In this document: positions 1 through 11,200 of the stretch, one piece after another
How positions within the stretch are numbered: position 1 is the first letter of the stretch
How the letters are laid out: each line of letters opens with the position of its first letter
From: Agarilytica sp033852175
GTDB lineage: Bacteria; Pseudomonadota; Gammaproteobacteria; Pseudomonadales; Cellvibrionaceae
Assembly (NCBI GenBank): GCA_033852175.1
Contig: JAWSUY010000013.1
Span: forward strand, 248,001-312,000
Length of the DNA: 64,000 nucleotides
Reading direction: 5' to 3'
Made by a program: the position numbers and the translations under genes
Notes under the pieces: model-generated
Told to the model about the DNA's origin: nothing
Databases searched by the model: none
Seen by the model: only the letters and a program-made list of their open reading frames with translations

Positions 1-373
1 TCAGTGTTCGCGCAGCCCAGAACATCAGATCTTTCGTGAAGAGCTGAGTGAATTGCATGAAACGAGTTCCTTTTTCTTTCGCCAGTGCTTGGAGCGCAGC
101 GAGGGAGGTCATCATAAAGGTCATATAACCGAAGAATGTTTAACGACCTGGATGCAAGAGGCTGGATTTTCTTGTGATGATTGGGCTGAAGGAAGTCGTG
201 AGAACGTGGAGGGAGAGCCTAATAATAACGTGGGCCAGGCAGATGGCAGCGTAGGCGTATATTTCTGTGGACCAAGACCCTTTATGGCGTCGGTCAATCA
301 ACTTGTTCGTCGACTTGGCTTTAACGATACCAACATCCACCATGAAGTCTTTGGACCGTCTAACGCTTTATGA
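1..373 (+). CDS. hmp: Flavohaemoprotein (nitric oxide dioxygenase), C-terminal fragment
   Basis: Partial gene: the frame is open from base 2 to the stop at 373, so the gene begins before the window. What remains is the end of the FAD/NAD(P)H-reductase module. The near-terminal stretch CGPRPFMASV followed by NIHHEVFGP is the usual ending of bacterial flavohaemoproteins, which use NAD(P)H, FAD and haem to oxidise NO to nitrate in the cytoplasm. The globin domain is outside the window, so a related ferredoxin-type reductase with the same ending cannot be fully excluded. A strong terminator follows at 415-452. Confidence 0.8.
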   Translation, partial: QCSRSPEHQIFREELSELHETSSFFFRQCLERSEGGHHKGHITEECLTTWMQEAGFSCDDWAEGSRENVEGEPNNNVGQADGSVGVYFCGPRPFMASVNQLVRRLGFNDTNIHHEVFGPSNAL

Positions 374-414
374 GTCTATTGTAAATCTACATAGCTAAAA
401 GAAGAATCCCTTTG

Positions 415-452
415 CGCCGGTTGGATATGATGTATCTGATCGGCGTTTTTTT
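415..452 (+). terminator. Rho-independent terminator after the flavohaemoprotein gene
   Basis: CGCCG (415-419) pairs with CGGCG (441-445). The inner arms 420-427 and 433-440 extend the stem with three G-T wobbles around a TGATG loop. Seven T residues follow (446-452). It lies 41 bases past the stop. Confidence 0.85.
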
Positions 453-469
453 ACATGGAATATCTGCAA

Positions 470-703
470 TTATTGCTTTGACGCCCAAATCGCTAATTTA
501 TGCCGCATGGACTTTATTGACACCTGATCTTCAGGAAGAGGAACTATCACTTTATCGTGAATAAACAAACGATATAAATACGCGACCTTATCATTGGATG
601 AATCCGTCGCTTCAAACTCTACAACACCGCGTTTTTCTGCGTATTTAACGCCTTCTTCTATAGCCTTTTTGACCAGTTCTTTTTCGTTTTTGAGTTTCTT
701 CAT
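470..703 (-). CDS. Small conserved protein, DUF5062-like
   Basis: A 77-residue, highly charged protein without signal peptide or membrane segment. The sequence has a basic helical N-terminus (MKKLKNEKELVKKAIEEG), a YLYRLFIHDKVIVPLP core and a KLAIW ending. This pattern resembles the small DUF5062 family of marine gammaproteobacteria, recognised from memory rather than by search. Its biochemical role is unknown. A GGGGTG ribosome-binding site sits 6 bases before the ATG at 703. It is convergent with the flavohaemoprotein gene and shares the terminator region with it. Confidence 0.7.
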   Translation of the reverse strand: MKKLKNEKELVKKAIEEGVKYAEKRGVVEFEATDSSNDKVAYLYRLFIHDKVIVPLPEDQVSIKSMRHKLAIWASKQ

Positions 704-1092
704 GCAAACACCCCAAAGCGGTTTTTATTATTACCTATGGAATAAGACTAACGCTTAAAAGTGGGTATGTCCAAAGGAAGGCGGTATCCCAGTCCATCGT
801 CCTTATCGACAATTTATCCCGTATCGTGTTGTTTGACTATAATTTTAGGGTGAGGCTAGGGAGCCTTTAGAAAAACACTCAGAAGCCCTTTAGGCTAAGC
901 GTTGTGGCTACCTACTGACTGAAAGGCTGAATTACAAGCTCCGAGAGATTAACGTGTAGGGCGAAAATCGGACTTAATAAATCGTTTGTTTAATAGCCCT
1001 GTAGAGTTGATTGCCAAACACCCAAGTTAATACGCTTTATTCTGGAAAATTTAATGATCCAGAAAAGGCATCGAACACTATGGAGGTATTTG
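704..1092. other. Intergenic region upstream of putA
   Basis: About 390 bases between two divergent genes. No ORF of note and no convincing hairpin. It must hold the putA promoter and the promoter of the small minus-strand gene, but I cannot point to clear -35/-10 boxes. Confidence 0.5.
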
Positions 1093-4000
1093 ATGGGTTC
1101 TTTATCTGAAATCCGTTCTGAAATTAGACGACACCTTTATACAGATGAAATCGAGTGCGTCGAATTTCTATTAAACGCCAATCAAATTGATCAATCTAGC
1201 AGCGATACAATATTGAGTGATGCTCGACAGTTAGTAGAGCAATCTCGTATTAATCCACATGGTCGTGGAACGTTAGATGCGTTTCTCCAAGAGTTTGGCC
1301 TCACCAATAAAGAAGGCGTAGCGTTGATGTGTTTAGCCGAGTCCTTGCTTCGCGTTCCGGACTCAGAAACGGCAGATAAACTGATCGCCGAAAAAATATC
1401 GACCGGCGATTGGCAAAAACACCTTGGGCATTCAAACTCGATTTTTGTCAACGTGTCTACTTGGGCTTTGATGTTGACAGGAAAAGTTATTCATGTTGAA
1501 GAATTCGGTAACGATAATCATTGGTATGAGGGCATGCTGAACCGAATTGGAGAATCTGTCATCAGGAATGCACTACTGCAAGCCATGAAAATCTTAGGTG
1601 GACAATACGTGCTAGGACGAACCGTATCAGAAGCCATGAAAAATGGTCGACAGGAAAACACGCCTGAAACACGATTTTCGTTTGATATGTTAGGGGAGGG
1701 TGCGCGGACTAAAAAAGATGCAAAAAAATACGTCGAGGCCTATATGTCCGCAATCCATATTTTAGGGCAGGAAAGTAAGGGTAAGGATGTGGTTTGCTCA
1801 GATGGAATCTCCATTAAATTGTCGGCGTTACACCCGCGTTACGAATCATTAAAATACGAACGGGTGATGGCTGAGCTTTATCCTACCCTTGTTAATTTGG
1901 CTGTGACAGCCAAGCAATACAATATTGGATTGAATATCGATGCGGAAGAAGCCAGCCGCTTGGATATTTCGTTAACGTTATTTGAAATGCTTGCAAAAGA
2001 AGCGTGTCTTGCTCAATGGGAAGGTTTAGGCTTTGTATTGCAGGCCTATCAAAAACGCTCCACGTTTGTGGCGGAGTGGTTAATCGCACTGGCAAAAGAG
2101 ACCAAACGAAAAATAATGGTTCGCCTGGTTAAGGGCGCTTATTGGGATAGCGAAATAAAACATGCGCAAGAATCGGGGTTTGAGGATTACCCGGTATATA
2201 CACGAAAAGTTAATACCGATTTATCTTATCAGATTTGTGCCCAGATTCTTCTGGGATCTCAAAATTACATCTTCCCACAATTTGCCACTCATAATGCCCA
2301 CACCATCGCATGCATTAAATACCTGGGCAAAAACAAACAATATGAATTTCAGCGGCTTCATGGAATGGGCCATGTACTATTCGAAGAGTTAAATAGATAT
2401 GTTGGCGAGCCGTATTCTGTTCGGGTCTATGCCCCAGTGGGGGCCCATAAAGATCTTCTACCTTATTTAATGCGCAGGTTACTCGAAAATGGAGCGAACA
2501 GTTCGTTCGTTAATCGCTTTCTGGATGAGGCAACGCCAGTAGAGGATTTGATTCATGATGTGGTGTATATGGCCGAGCATAACAAAGCCTATCGCCATCC
2601 AAGAATACCGATACCAGAACAGATTTTTATGAACTCAGATTTTTCCCGAAAAAATTCGAAGGGCATAGATCTTAATGATTACTGTACAAGTCACTCCCTA
2701 TTGAAAGAAATTCAAACGCACAGCAAAAAGGAGCATATCGGAGGATCAATCATTAATGGGGGAAAAATTACGGGTAAAGAATCCGTGTACTCACCAGCGA
2801 AGAATAATCTTGTTGGATATTCATGCAATGCAACGCAAGCAGATATTGATAAATCATTTCGTATCGCGCGGGAATCTCAAGCGAAATGGAACAGCCTTGG
2901 CGGAGCTAGGCGTGCCGAAATATTAGAGGCAATTGCATGTTCTATAGAAACGCATAAAGCTGAGCTACTGCATCTCATTATTTACGAGGCAGGACGAACA
3001 ATCGGAGATTCAATCAATGAGTTGCGCGAAGCGGTAGACTTTTGTCGTTACTACGCATTGCTTGCACGAAAACATTTTTCTGAACCAATCCAATTACCAG
3101 GGCCGACAGGGGAGGTTAACGAGCTGAGCTTACATGGCCGAGGAGTGTTTGTTTGCATTAGCCCTTGGAATTTTCCACTCGCTATTTTCACTGGGCAAAT
3201 AGTAGCCGCATTAGCCGCTGGTAATTGCGTTATTGCGAAGCCAGCAGAACAAACACCATTAATTGCCACAAAAGCCATTGAGTTAATGCACCAGTCGGGA
3301 GTTCCTGCTGATGTCTTGCAGCTTGTCGTTGGGGGCGGAACTGTTGGGGCCTCTTTAGTGAAAGACAAAGGCGTTTCTGGCGTTGCATTTACAGGTTCCA
3401 CAGAAACGGCGAAAAATATACAGCGCGCTCTAGCGGATAGTGATGGTGCCATAATCCCTTTTATTGCCGAAACCGGTGGCATCAATACCATGATCGTAGA
3501 TTCAACCGCTTTGCTAGAGCAGGTTGTCGATGATGTTATTAGCTCAGCGTTTTTAAGTGCGGGTCAACGCTGTTCTTCCTTACGTGTTTTGTATATACAG
3601 AGCGATATATGGGACGAGTTGATTTTGATGCTTATCGGGGCGTGCGACGAATTAAATGTTTCGGAGCCTTGGAAGTTAGATACAGACATCGGTCCGGTAA
3701 TTGATAACGCTGCGCACAATGCATTACAGATTCATATTGAGCGAATGAGAAAAGAAGCGAAAATATTGTATCAGCACCCATTAAATAAATTGCCAATCGA
3801 TGGGACTTATATGGGCCCGCATATTTTTGAGGTAGATTCTTTACTCAGTCTTGAAAAAGAAGTCTTTGGGCCGGTCCTACATGTGATCAAATATGAAGGG
3901 TCAAAACTTGATGATGTTTTAAGTGATGTCAATAATTGTGAATACGGATTGACACTGGGTGTTCACACGCGCCTTACGAGCCGTTCACGTTATATTTTCT

Positions 4001-4209
4001 CAAAAGTGAATGTCGGAAATACCTACATAAATAGGAATATGGTGGGAGCTGTGGTTGGTGTTAACCCTTTCGGTGGGCTGGGATTGTCGGGTACTGGTCC
4101 CAAGGCGGGCGGACCGCATTATCTTTTTCGTTTTTCGACAGAGAAAACATTAACTGTAAATTCTGTGGCGACGGGGGGCGATACGAAACTTCTTTCTCTT
4201 GGTTTTTAG
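1093..4209 (+). CDS. putA: Bifunctional proline dehydrogenase / L-glutamate-gamma-semialdehyde dehydrogenase PutA
   Basis: Oxidises proline to glutamate in two steps. The FAD-dependent proline dehydrogenase half (about residues 190-490) shows VRLVKGAYWD near residue 341, ATHNAHT, and RVYAPVGAHKDLLPY. The NAD-dependent aldehyde dehydrogenase half (about 550-1020) shows SPWNFPLAIFTG near 690, the catalytic-Glu motif AETGG and the catalytic Cys827 in GQRCSS. The start is set at the ATG at 1093 because GGAGGT lies 6 bases ahead of it; an in-frame ATG at 1054 has no such site. At 1038 residues it lacks the N-terminal ribbon-helix-helix DNA-binding domain of long PutA proteins, so it should be an enzyme only, not a self-repressor. 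It appears monocistronic. Confidence 0.95.
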   Translation: MGSLSEIRSEIRRHLYTDEIECVEFLLNANQIDQSSSDTILSDARQLVEQSRINPHGRGTLDAFLQEFGLTNKEGVALMCLAESLLRVPDSETADKLIAEKISTGDWQKHLGHSNSIFVNVSTWALMLTGKVIHVEEFGNDNHWYEGMLNRIGESVIRNALLQAMKILGGQYVLGRTVSEAMKNGRQENTPETRFSFDMLGEGARTKKDAKKYVEAYMSAIHILGQESKGKDVVCSDGISIKLSALHPRYESLKYERVMAELYPTLVNLAVTAKQYNIGLNIDAEEASRLDISLTLFEMLAKEACLAQWEGLGFVLQAYQKRSTFVAEWLIALAKETKRKIMVRLVKGAYWDSEIKHAQESGFEDYPVYTRKVNTDLSYQICAQILLGSQNYIFPQFATHNAHTIACIKYLGKNKQYEFQRLHGMGHVLFEELNRYVGEPYSVRVYAPVGAHKDLLPYLMRRLLENGANSSFVNRFLDEATPVEDLIHDVVYMAEHNKAYRHPRIPIPEQIFMNSDFSRKNSKGIDLNDYCTSHSLLKEIQTHSKKEHIGGSIINGGKITGKESVYSPAKNNLVGYSCNATQADIDKSFRIARESQAKWNSLGGARRAEILEAIACSIETHKAELLHLIIYEAGRTIGDSINELREAVDFCRYYALLARKHFSEPIQLPGPTGEVNELSLHGRGVFVCISPWNFPLAIFTGQIVAALAAGNCVIAKPAEQTPLIATKAIELMHQSGVPADVLQLVVGGGTVGASLVKDKGVSGVAFTGSTETAKNIQRALADSDGAIIPFIAETGGINTMIVDSTALLEQVVDDVISSAFLSAGQRCSSLRVLYIQSDIWDELILMLIGACDELNVSEPWKLDTDIGPVIDNAAHNALQIHIERMRKEAKILYQHPLNKLPIDGTYMGPHIFEVDSLLSLEKEVFGPVLHVIKYEGSKLDDVLSDVNNCEYGLTLGVHTRLTSRSRYIFSKVNVGNTYINRNMVGAVVGVNPFGGLGLSGTGPKAGGPHYLFRFSTEKTLTVNSVATGGDTKLLSLGF

Positions 4210-5776
4210 TTTGACGATAGGTGCGTTGGTCTCATTTAAGGACTGAACGCGGTTTTTATTGTAAATGTTAGCGTAGATCCTGGAGGTAAATCGAGTAGTC
4301 TGTTTTATGTTTCCCCACTCATTTAAATGGGGTGGTTTTCTTTTGATCAGTCTGAGCAAAAAGGATTCTGTTCGGAGATATAGTGGAAAGATTAATGATC
4401 TGATCCGTATTGTGGATGCGTAAAAACTATTTTATATCAGTTTTGTTTCTTTATGGCGGCGACTAAACGTTGTTGTTCGTGACAGGTGGTGAATAAGTCG
4501 CTTTACATTGTCGGATAATCTAATGTTAGTTTGTTGCTTGGAATTAGCGATGGTGGATAGTTTTTAGACCTGCATTTCGATTGTATTGATAATGTATATA
4601 AAAAATAGATTGAGTTGGTATGTGTTTTTTTAAATATTTATTAAAGTATTTTTATTTTATTCGAGATAGATTGTCGATAAAACCTACTATTGTTGTCAGC
4701 TAAAATTGCATTAGGTCTTCTTGTTGGTGGAATACGTGCCAAATCTAAATAATCATCTCATCTACTTTTGTCGTTATAATTTTCCTTTGTTGACATGAAA
4801 AATAAAATGCTAGAGACTGCGTCGAAATTACATGGGTGAGGCTCTGATATTGGATAGGTTGAGCGAAGATCCAGAATAGTAATATTAAAATGTTTGGTTT
4901 TTGAGAGAAATTTAATCGAAGTGTTTGTAGCGCAGTTTGGGTAATATGCACATACGATACCGTTAGGGTTTCATTCCATGCTTTAGTGTGGTGTTTGAAT
5001 TGCCTAAGTTTTATCAGTTGTATGGCAATGTTTGCATCTCCGAATGGATTTTGTAGTCAAGTTTCCCGTTGTATATATAAAACTACTAGAAAATAAAACC
5101 TAGCTTAAACCTAACTTCAACTTGGTTATGCCTTTGTCGATCTCTGGCGTGCTTAGTTTGTTTGTGATGCCTGGGCGTGAATGTTCTCTTGTTGTGTTAA
5201 CGCTATGGTTGAAATCTGCTCTTGGTGAATATTTCCGTATATTCAAAAGTTAATGTTGGCTAGAATCTCGACCTACAAATTATTGAACAAATATTTCCAT
5301 AACGATATCTGATTATTGTTTTCCCATGTGGAGATGATTCTTCTTGTTTAGGAATCAATCGCTTCGATTATATTGGTAAAAGGGTTGTTGTTTTTAAGGG
5401 TTAAAGAGGCATTTCAACGTTGCTTTTTATTGCGACGGTTGGTCATCAAATAGATGTTGTATGGAAATACCACGCTGTGCGGGTTTTATGGCTTCCTTTC
5501 CGCTATGAAACTGCCGGTAAATTTGTTCGTACGACTGCAAGAGCGCTGATGGTAGTGCAGCGCTGGAGCAGTTGCTGACGAGGCAAGGTGCGAGACAAGA
5601 GTGCCGCACTGATTGGATCTGATATTTAATTTTATGGCCGAAATACACAAACAACTTACTCATCGTTTGCTTGGATGTTATCGCGGTTGATTTAGCAATA
5701 TGATCGATCCAGCCTGACTGGGTTTGTCGAGTTTAAACATTACATTATTACTGTATTAATGAACCTAAGGAACAGC
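4210..5776. other. 1.5-kb AT-rich region without a recognisable gene
   Basis: Apart from the weak hairpin at 4313-4343 I see no coding sequence here. The ORFs present (all under 80 codons, minus strand) have no ribosome-binding sites and do not read like proteins. Base composition is visibly more AT-rich than in the flanking genes. It is the upstream region of the polyketide operon and must contain its promoter; it could also be decayed DNA or hold an unrecognised small RNA. Confidence 0.5.
4313..4343 (+). terminator. Possible putA terminator (weak)
   Basis: CCCCA (4313-4317) can pair with TGGGG (4328-4332) around an AT-rich loop containing the palindrome CATTTAAATG. A T-rich tail TTTTCTTTT follows. 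The stem is short and lies about 100 bases after putA, so this is tentative. Confidence 0.35.
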
Positions 5777-7462
5777 ATGAATACCATAACTGATTATCTT
5801 GAATCTCTAACTGCGAAAGCGCCAACGGTGGATTGGTTTTTTCCGGATACAGATACCAATATCAGCATTGTTCAGCTGAAGGATCTGGTTTATCAATATG
5901 CGTCGAGGTTTGAGTCTTTAGGTCTTGGTAGTCAAAGTGTTGTGGGGTTTGCCTTGCCCAACAGCGTAGAGCTTGTGGCTTGTTTGTATGCCTGCTGGCT
6001 TCGGAATATCGTTGCGGTTCCATTGCGTGACAAATCGGGAAAGTATCATGCCTACGGAGAGTTTTTAATCGGTTGTCATCGTTCATGCAGCTTCGATTTG
6101 TTGGTGATTAATGAATCCACATCGGAAGAAAATATCGAAGATTGGAAAGAGCAGGTGGGAGTCGATATTAAGAGAATTGATACGATCAACGCTATTGATG
6201 GGAGCATTCTCCCAACAAGAATTCAGTCAAAGCCGTCAGACCTAGCGATTATCCAGTTCTCATCTGGCAGTACCGGTTTCCCCAAAGGGGTTATCGTTAC
6301 GCACCAAATGGTGATCAATCAATTGGCTCATATTGTTATGTCCAATGGTCGTAACACCTCAGCGGTTGAAAAAGGGTCAGTTGCTTCGTGGGCACCCATT
6401 AATCATGACATGGGTTTATTTAACGGTGTTCTTTATCCGGTTTATGCAGGCCGAGATAACCTGCTTTCAACGCCTGAATATTATATGCGCAATCCCTCGC
6501 GCTGGTTTAAGTTACTTTCTGACCGCAAGGTTGAAATGACGTTCACAACAAACTCTGCTATAGCAACCGCATCACGCTCTATAAAGCGCCTATATAAACA
6601 AGATGATGTCGATTTATCCCGTCTGCATATTTATATCTCAGCTGAAAAAATTAGCGCAGTTGTGCTTAGAAAAGCGAGAGAGCGAATGGCGCCATTGGGC
6701 TTGTCGGAAAATGCAATTCATGCGGCCTATGGGATGGCGGAAAATAGCCTAGCGGCTACCCTCAGCATGCGCGGCAGATTAAAAATACATCGATTTTTGA
6801 TTTCTGATTTAGGCGAGGTGAGTTTTACCGATGAAAGTACAGCAGACTCGATTGAGTTGGTGTCATCGGGTTATCCCAATGCTAGGCACACCATTACCGT
6901 TCGTGATGACAATGATGAATCCTTACCCGAAATGCGTATTGGCGAAATTAATATTGAGAGCGATTGCTTAACACCCGGATATATCAATCAACCTGAGATT
7001 ACCGAAGAAAAATTACGTGATGGTCGATTTAGAACTGGAGATCTTGGTTTTACTTGTCGTGGAGAACTATTTTTCTATGGGCGAAAAGATGATCTCATCG
7101 TTTTTAATGGACGAAACATCGTGCCAGAAGACGTTGAAGAAACTGTGGAAAGTCTTGCTTTTGTTCGTGCTTCCTCCAGCGTTGTCTTAGCCTGGGAAAA
7201 TATCAAGACTGGACTAATGGGTTTGCACTTGGTGGTTGAGGGCAGTGCTTTTGATACTCCGGAGGAGGTCAGCGAAAAACATCGTGTGATCAGTCAGGAA
7301 GTTGCCAAAACGCATGACCTTGTTATCAACAAAATTTACACCAGCGCAAAAGGGTCGATAGAAAAAACATCCAGCGGGAAGAAGCGACGAAAAATTGTTA
7401 AGAGTCGTTTGCTTTCTGGCGGTTTAGAAATATATGAAAGCGAAGAAAGTATAAGCGCGTAA
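5777..7462 (+). CDS. AMP-dependent acyl ligase, fatty acyl-AMP ligase (FAAL)-like
   Basis: A 561-residue adenylate-forming enzyme. The A3-type ATP-binding loop SSGSTGFPKG is near residue 165, INHDMGLFNGVLYPVYAG matches the HDMG region typical of FAALs, YGMAEN is the A5 region, and RTGDLGF with GRKDDLIVFNGRN are the C-terminal hinge motifs. Family members activate a fatty or aromatic acid as acyl-AMP and pass it to an ACP. The next gene encodes a free ACP, which fits a starter-loading role for the PKS that follows. The start at 5777 is chosen because TAAGGA lies 5 bases upstream; an ATG at 5759 lacks a site. A CoA ligase function cannot be excluded from sequence. Confidence 0.88.
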   Translation: MNTITDYLESLTAKAPTVDWFFPDTDTNISIVQLKDLVYQYASRFESLGLGSQSVVGFALPNSVELVACLYACWLRNIVAVPLRDKSGKYHAYGEFLIGCHRSCSFDLLVINESTSEENIEDWKEQVGVDIKRIDTINAIDGSILPTRIQSKPSDLAIIQFSSGSTGFPKGVIVTHQMVINQLAHIVMSNGRNTSAVEKGSVASWAPINHDMGLFNGVLYPVYAGRDNLLSTPEYYMRNPSRWFKLLSDRKVEMTFTTNSAIATASRSIKRLYKQDDVDLSRLHIYISAEKISAVVLRKARERMAPLGLSENAIHAAYGMAENSLAATLSMRGRLKIHRFLISDLGEVSFTDESTADSIELVSSGYPNARHTITVRDDNDESLPEMRIGEINIESDCLTPGYINQPEITEEKLRDGRFRTGDLGFTCRGELFFYGRKDDLIVFNGRNIVPEDVEETVESLAFVRASSSVVLAWENIKTGLMGLHLVVEGSAFDTPEEVSEKHRVISQEVAKTHDLVINKIYTSAKGSIEKTSSGKKRRKIVKSRLLSGGLEIYESEESISA

Positions 7463-7550
7463 AGTTGAACTTATTAGTCGTTTTCACTTTGTATTACGTA
7501 ATTATAGAAAATATATATAGTCGTTGAAAGCTATTGTGGAGTTGAAGGAT

Positions 7551-8234
7551 ATGTCGTCAAGAGATTCGAAGTTAAGTCAGTATTCAAATAAAATTATCGA
7601 TGTTCGCAGGGCCGAAGCCTCGTCTCTAGACGCAATGATTATCTGCAAAAGGATAAACGAAACGAAAAACGAAGAAGAAATTACAACCATAAACGAGAAT
7701 CAAGATTCTTATAATTTTGAACGTGATAAGAACGATGTCGTGAATATAAGTGGAATGACAGCAGCTAAAAAAAGCGATGGCGTTAAATCCGTAATCGAAT
7801 CCTCAGTCGAAAATGAATTGGAAAAGGTAAAATCCTATCTAATGGAATGGTTGGAAGATCATGACTATTTTGAAGACGAGGATGTTAATGATGGAACGCC
7901 ATTTGCCGAAATGGGATTGAGTTCAATTGACTCTGTGACCTTGTCGGAAGATGTAAAAAATGCACTAGGTGTTGAGCTGGATGCGACAGTAGCGTGGCAG
8001 TACCCAAACGTTAGAAGGCTATCTAAGTACATTGCGGAGTTGAGACAAAAGAACACAAGAGAAAATAGTAATGGTAATGGTAATGGTGAGAGAAAGTCAT
8101 CAGAGGTCGTAAGCTGTAAGACCCCAACAATTTGCACTGTTATGGAAGATATCAGCTTACATGAAGCCGCAGTTGCATTAAAAGAACTCATCTTTGGAAC
8201 GAATACAAAAAAAGAGAGTGTCGAGGCTAAGTAA
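7551..8234 (+). CDS. Acyl carrier protein with long N- and C-terminal extensions
   Basis: A 227-residue protein with one carrier domain in the middle (about residues 80-160). The phosphopantetheine site is Ser125 in GLSSIDSV. The N-terminal ~75 residues are charged and of unknown role. The C-terminal part holds an Asn/Gly/Lys-rich linker and then a short predicted helix, perhaps for docking. The start at 7551 follows GGAG by 9 bases; an in-frame TTG at 7524 is the alternative. Its stop and the ATG of the PKS gene overlap as TAATG, which implies translational coupling. It likely receives the acyl group from the preceding ligase. Confidence 0.85.
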   Translation: MSSRDSKLSQYSNKIIDVRRAEASSLDAMIICKRINETKNEEEITTINENQDSYNFERDKNDVVNISGMTAAKKSDGVKSVIESSVENELEKVKSYLMEWLEDHDYFEDEDVNDGTPFAEMGLSSIDSVTLSEDVKNALGVELDATVAWQYPNVRRLSKYIAELRQKNTRENSNGNGNGERKSSEVVSCKTPTICTVMEDISLHEAAVALKELIFGTNTKKESVEAK

Positions 8235-11200
8235 TGGACACAACAAAAACGAATAAGAGTAATAAAGCAATGGGTGCTACAGACAACAACACAGACATAG
8301 ATCTTAAAGAGCTATTGTTGGCCTCTCATTCAGAAATTACCAATTTGCGTAAACAAGTAGATGAGTTTTCGCAGAACCAGCACAGTCCAGTCGCAATAGT
8401 AGGAATTGGTTGTCGTTTTCCTGGAGGATGTGACAGTCCTGATTCGTACTGGCAATACCTTTTGGACGGAAAGAACGCTGTTAAAGAAATGACAGATGAG
8501 CGCTGGGGGGCAGACCTGCTTTATAACGATGACCCCGATAAACCCGGAAAAATATACTCGAAACATGTTGGTTTAATTGATGATGTTGAGAAGTTTGATG
8601 CTGAGACGTTTAACATTCCGAGGGCCGAAGCAGAGCTTATGGACCCTCAGCAGCGTATTTTACTCATGGTTTGCCATGAAGCGATCATTAACGCAGGTTT
8701 GGACCCGGAAGCCTTAAAGGGAACGAAAACAGGCGTGTTTATCGGTGTAAGCACAAATGACTATTCTAGGCTAACGCTCAATCACGATGTGCATCCCGAT
8801 ATTGGTGGTTACGCTTGCCTGGGGAGCGCATCGAGTGTGGCGGCTGGGCGAATATCATATTTAATGGATTTTAATGGTCCTACCTTAAGCATTGACACAT
8901 CCTGCTCATCTTCATTGTTAGCCGTTCATACGGCTTGTGAAAACATACGCCGTGGTGAATGTGATGTTGCCTTAGCCGGTGGGATCAATTTAATCCTTAC
9001 TCCCGAAAATAGTATCGGGCTTTCGCGCATGCAAGCACTTTCACCCACAGGAAAGTGCAAAACCTTTGATGCAGATGCCGATGGCTATGTAAGAGGCGAA
9101 GGTTGTGGTGTTGTTGTATTAAAAAGTTTGAAGCAAGCTGAGCGTGATGGCGACGATATTTATGCGGTGATAAAAGGGTCGGCAGTGAACCACGATGGTA
9201 CCAGTAATGGATTGACTGCACCGAACGGAAATATGCAAGAAGACGTAATTTCTTGTGCCATACAAAACGCCGGTATAGACGCAAAGGATATTCACTATGT
9301 AGAAGCCCATGGTACGGGAACAAATTTGGGTGACCCTATCGAAGTGAACGCTTTAGCGCGATCTCTGAGATCTGGCGATGACAAAACACCGCTAATTATT
9401 GGGTCTGCTAAAACAAATCTCGGGCATTTAGAAGCGGCAGCAGGTGTTGCGGCGCTTATAAAAATGGTGCTCTCAATGAAGGGGAAGAAGATCCCGCCTC
9501 ATCTTCATTTCAAAACCCCAAACCCCTATATTTCTTGGGATAAATACAATATTCAAGTCCCCGTAAAGACGCAAGAATGGTTAATTGAAGATAATGCGAG
9601 TTATGGAGCTGTTAGTGCGTTTGGGCTGAGTGGAACGAATGTCCATATGGTGACGGAATTTTACCGAGCAACACACGCTGATGTCGGCACTAGAGATGCT
9701 GAAACGTTACCGGCTTCTTCACTGAGCGATTCTGATGAACTCAACACAGAGCAAGATAGTGTTCTAACGGTATCTGCCAGGTCTTTTGATGCGCTGGGTG
9801 CAACAGTGAATCGATGGCGGGATTATCTAAAATCAAGCAATGAAGACCTAAACCTGATTTGTTTAAATTCCCAGCTGTATCGGGGGGGTTGCCTTGAAGA
9901 TCATGATTATCGTCTTGCAGTACAAGCAAGTGATAAAAGTAAAATGATCGAAATGTTGGAATCATATAAGGACGGCGATCATAGTGGTCAGGTTTTTAGT
10001 TCGGACATAAATGGCAAGGATGAAACAAAAAATATTGCGATGCTGTTTTCCGGGCAGGGGTCGCAATACCTGGGTATGGGGCAATCCTTATATAACTATA
10101 GCGATATTTATCGATCGGTAATTGACGAGTGTGAAGTCATATACCAAGGGATTACTGGTGAATCGATAACGAGCCTTCTATTTGAAAAAACGAATCGAGA
10201 CATCAATAACACTTGTTACACGCAACCGGCAATATTTTGCACCCAAGTTGCATTGTTTGAATTTTGGCGAGACAAAGGCGTAACACCATCGTTTGTCATT
10301 GGTCATAGCGTTGGCGAGTATGCCGCAGCGTATGCGGCTGGTGTTATGTCATTAAAAGATGCTCTTAATTTGGTTGTGAAGCGCGGGCGCCTAATGGTCG
10401 AACTCTGTGAACCGGGCGGCATGTTGGTGGTGATGACGGATCGAGAAACTGTTGACAGGGTAGTGCAAGAATATTCAGATCAGTCCCGCGTATCAATTGG
10501 CGCTGTTAATTCTGAAAATAATATCGTGGTATCAGGCGATCAAATATTGATTCAAGATCTAAAATCAAAATTTGACACTATGGATATCCGAAGTGTTTTT
10601 CTGCGCGTGTCTCATGGTTTCCACTCACCGCTGATGGAACCCATGCAGAAAGAATTTGAAAAAGAAGTGGAAAAAGCATTATTGCTAGAGCCGAGCATCC
10701 CATTTTATTCCACGGTTACAGGGAATGAGGTTCATTCTGAATTGTGTAGCTCTAGCTACTGGGTTGACCAGGTTTCAGCAACGGTAGAATTTTGTAAAGG
10801 AATTAATGATCTGGGAAAAAATGAAGTATCAGCATTTATAGAAATTGGCTCTGGAACTACGCTTACAGGCTTAGCGAACCTCAATGTTGGTATTGACGCG
10901 AGTAAGAGTTATTACTCCATTCGGAATAATAAAACTGACGTTAGTGATTTAAGGAGGTCACTGGCAAGATTATTTGCAAGTGGTCTAATATCATCAAAAG
11001 ATATTGATTCACCTGATCCAGAAAAAGTTAGGCGACTATCTATTCCCGCACCAGCCCCCAGCTTGGATACATTCTGGTGTGAATTTAATCCAAATTACTC
11101 TCAGTCCGCACGCGGTGTCAGTGGCAATATTCTAGGAGAGAAAACGTCACTAGCCAATGGTGATTGCGTCTTTGAATCAAGGATCTCAAAAAAATCCCCG

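Noticed and set aside
4745..4951. Minus-strand ORF of 68 codons in the same gap
   Set aside because: AT-rich chance ORF without a ribosome-binding site or homology that I can recognise.
5427..5663. Minus-strand ORF of 78 codons in the gap before the polyketide operon
   Set aside because: No ribosome-binding site, no recognisable domain and a composition that does not look like protein.
7493..7502. Palindrome ATTACGTAAT between the ligase and ACP genes
   Set aside because: A 10-base AT-rich palindrome without a tail; too little for a terminator or operator claim.
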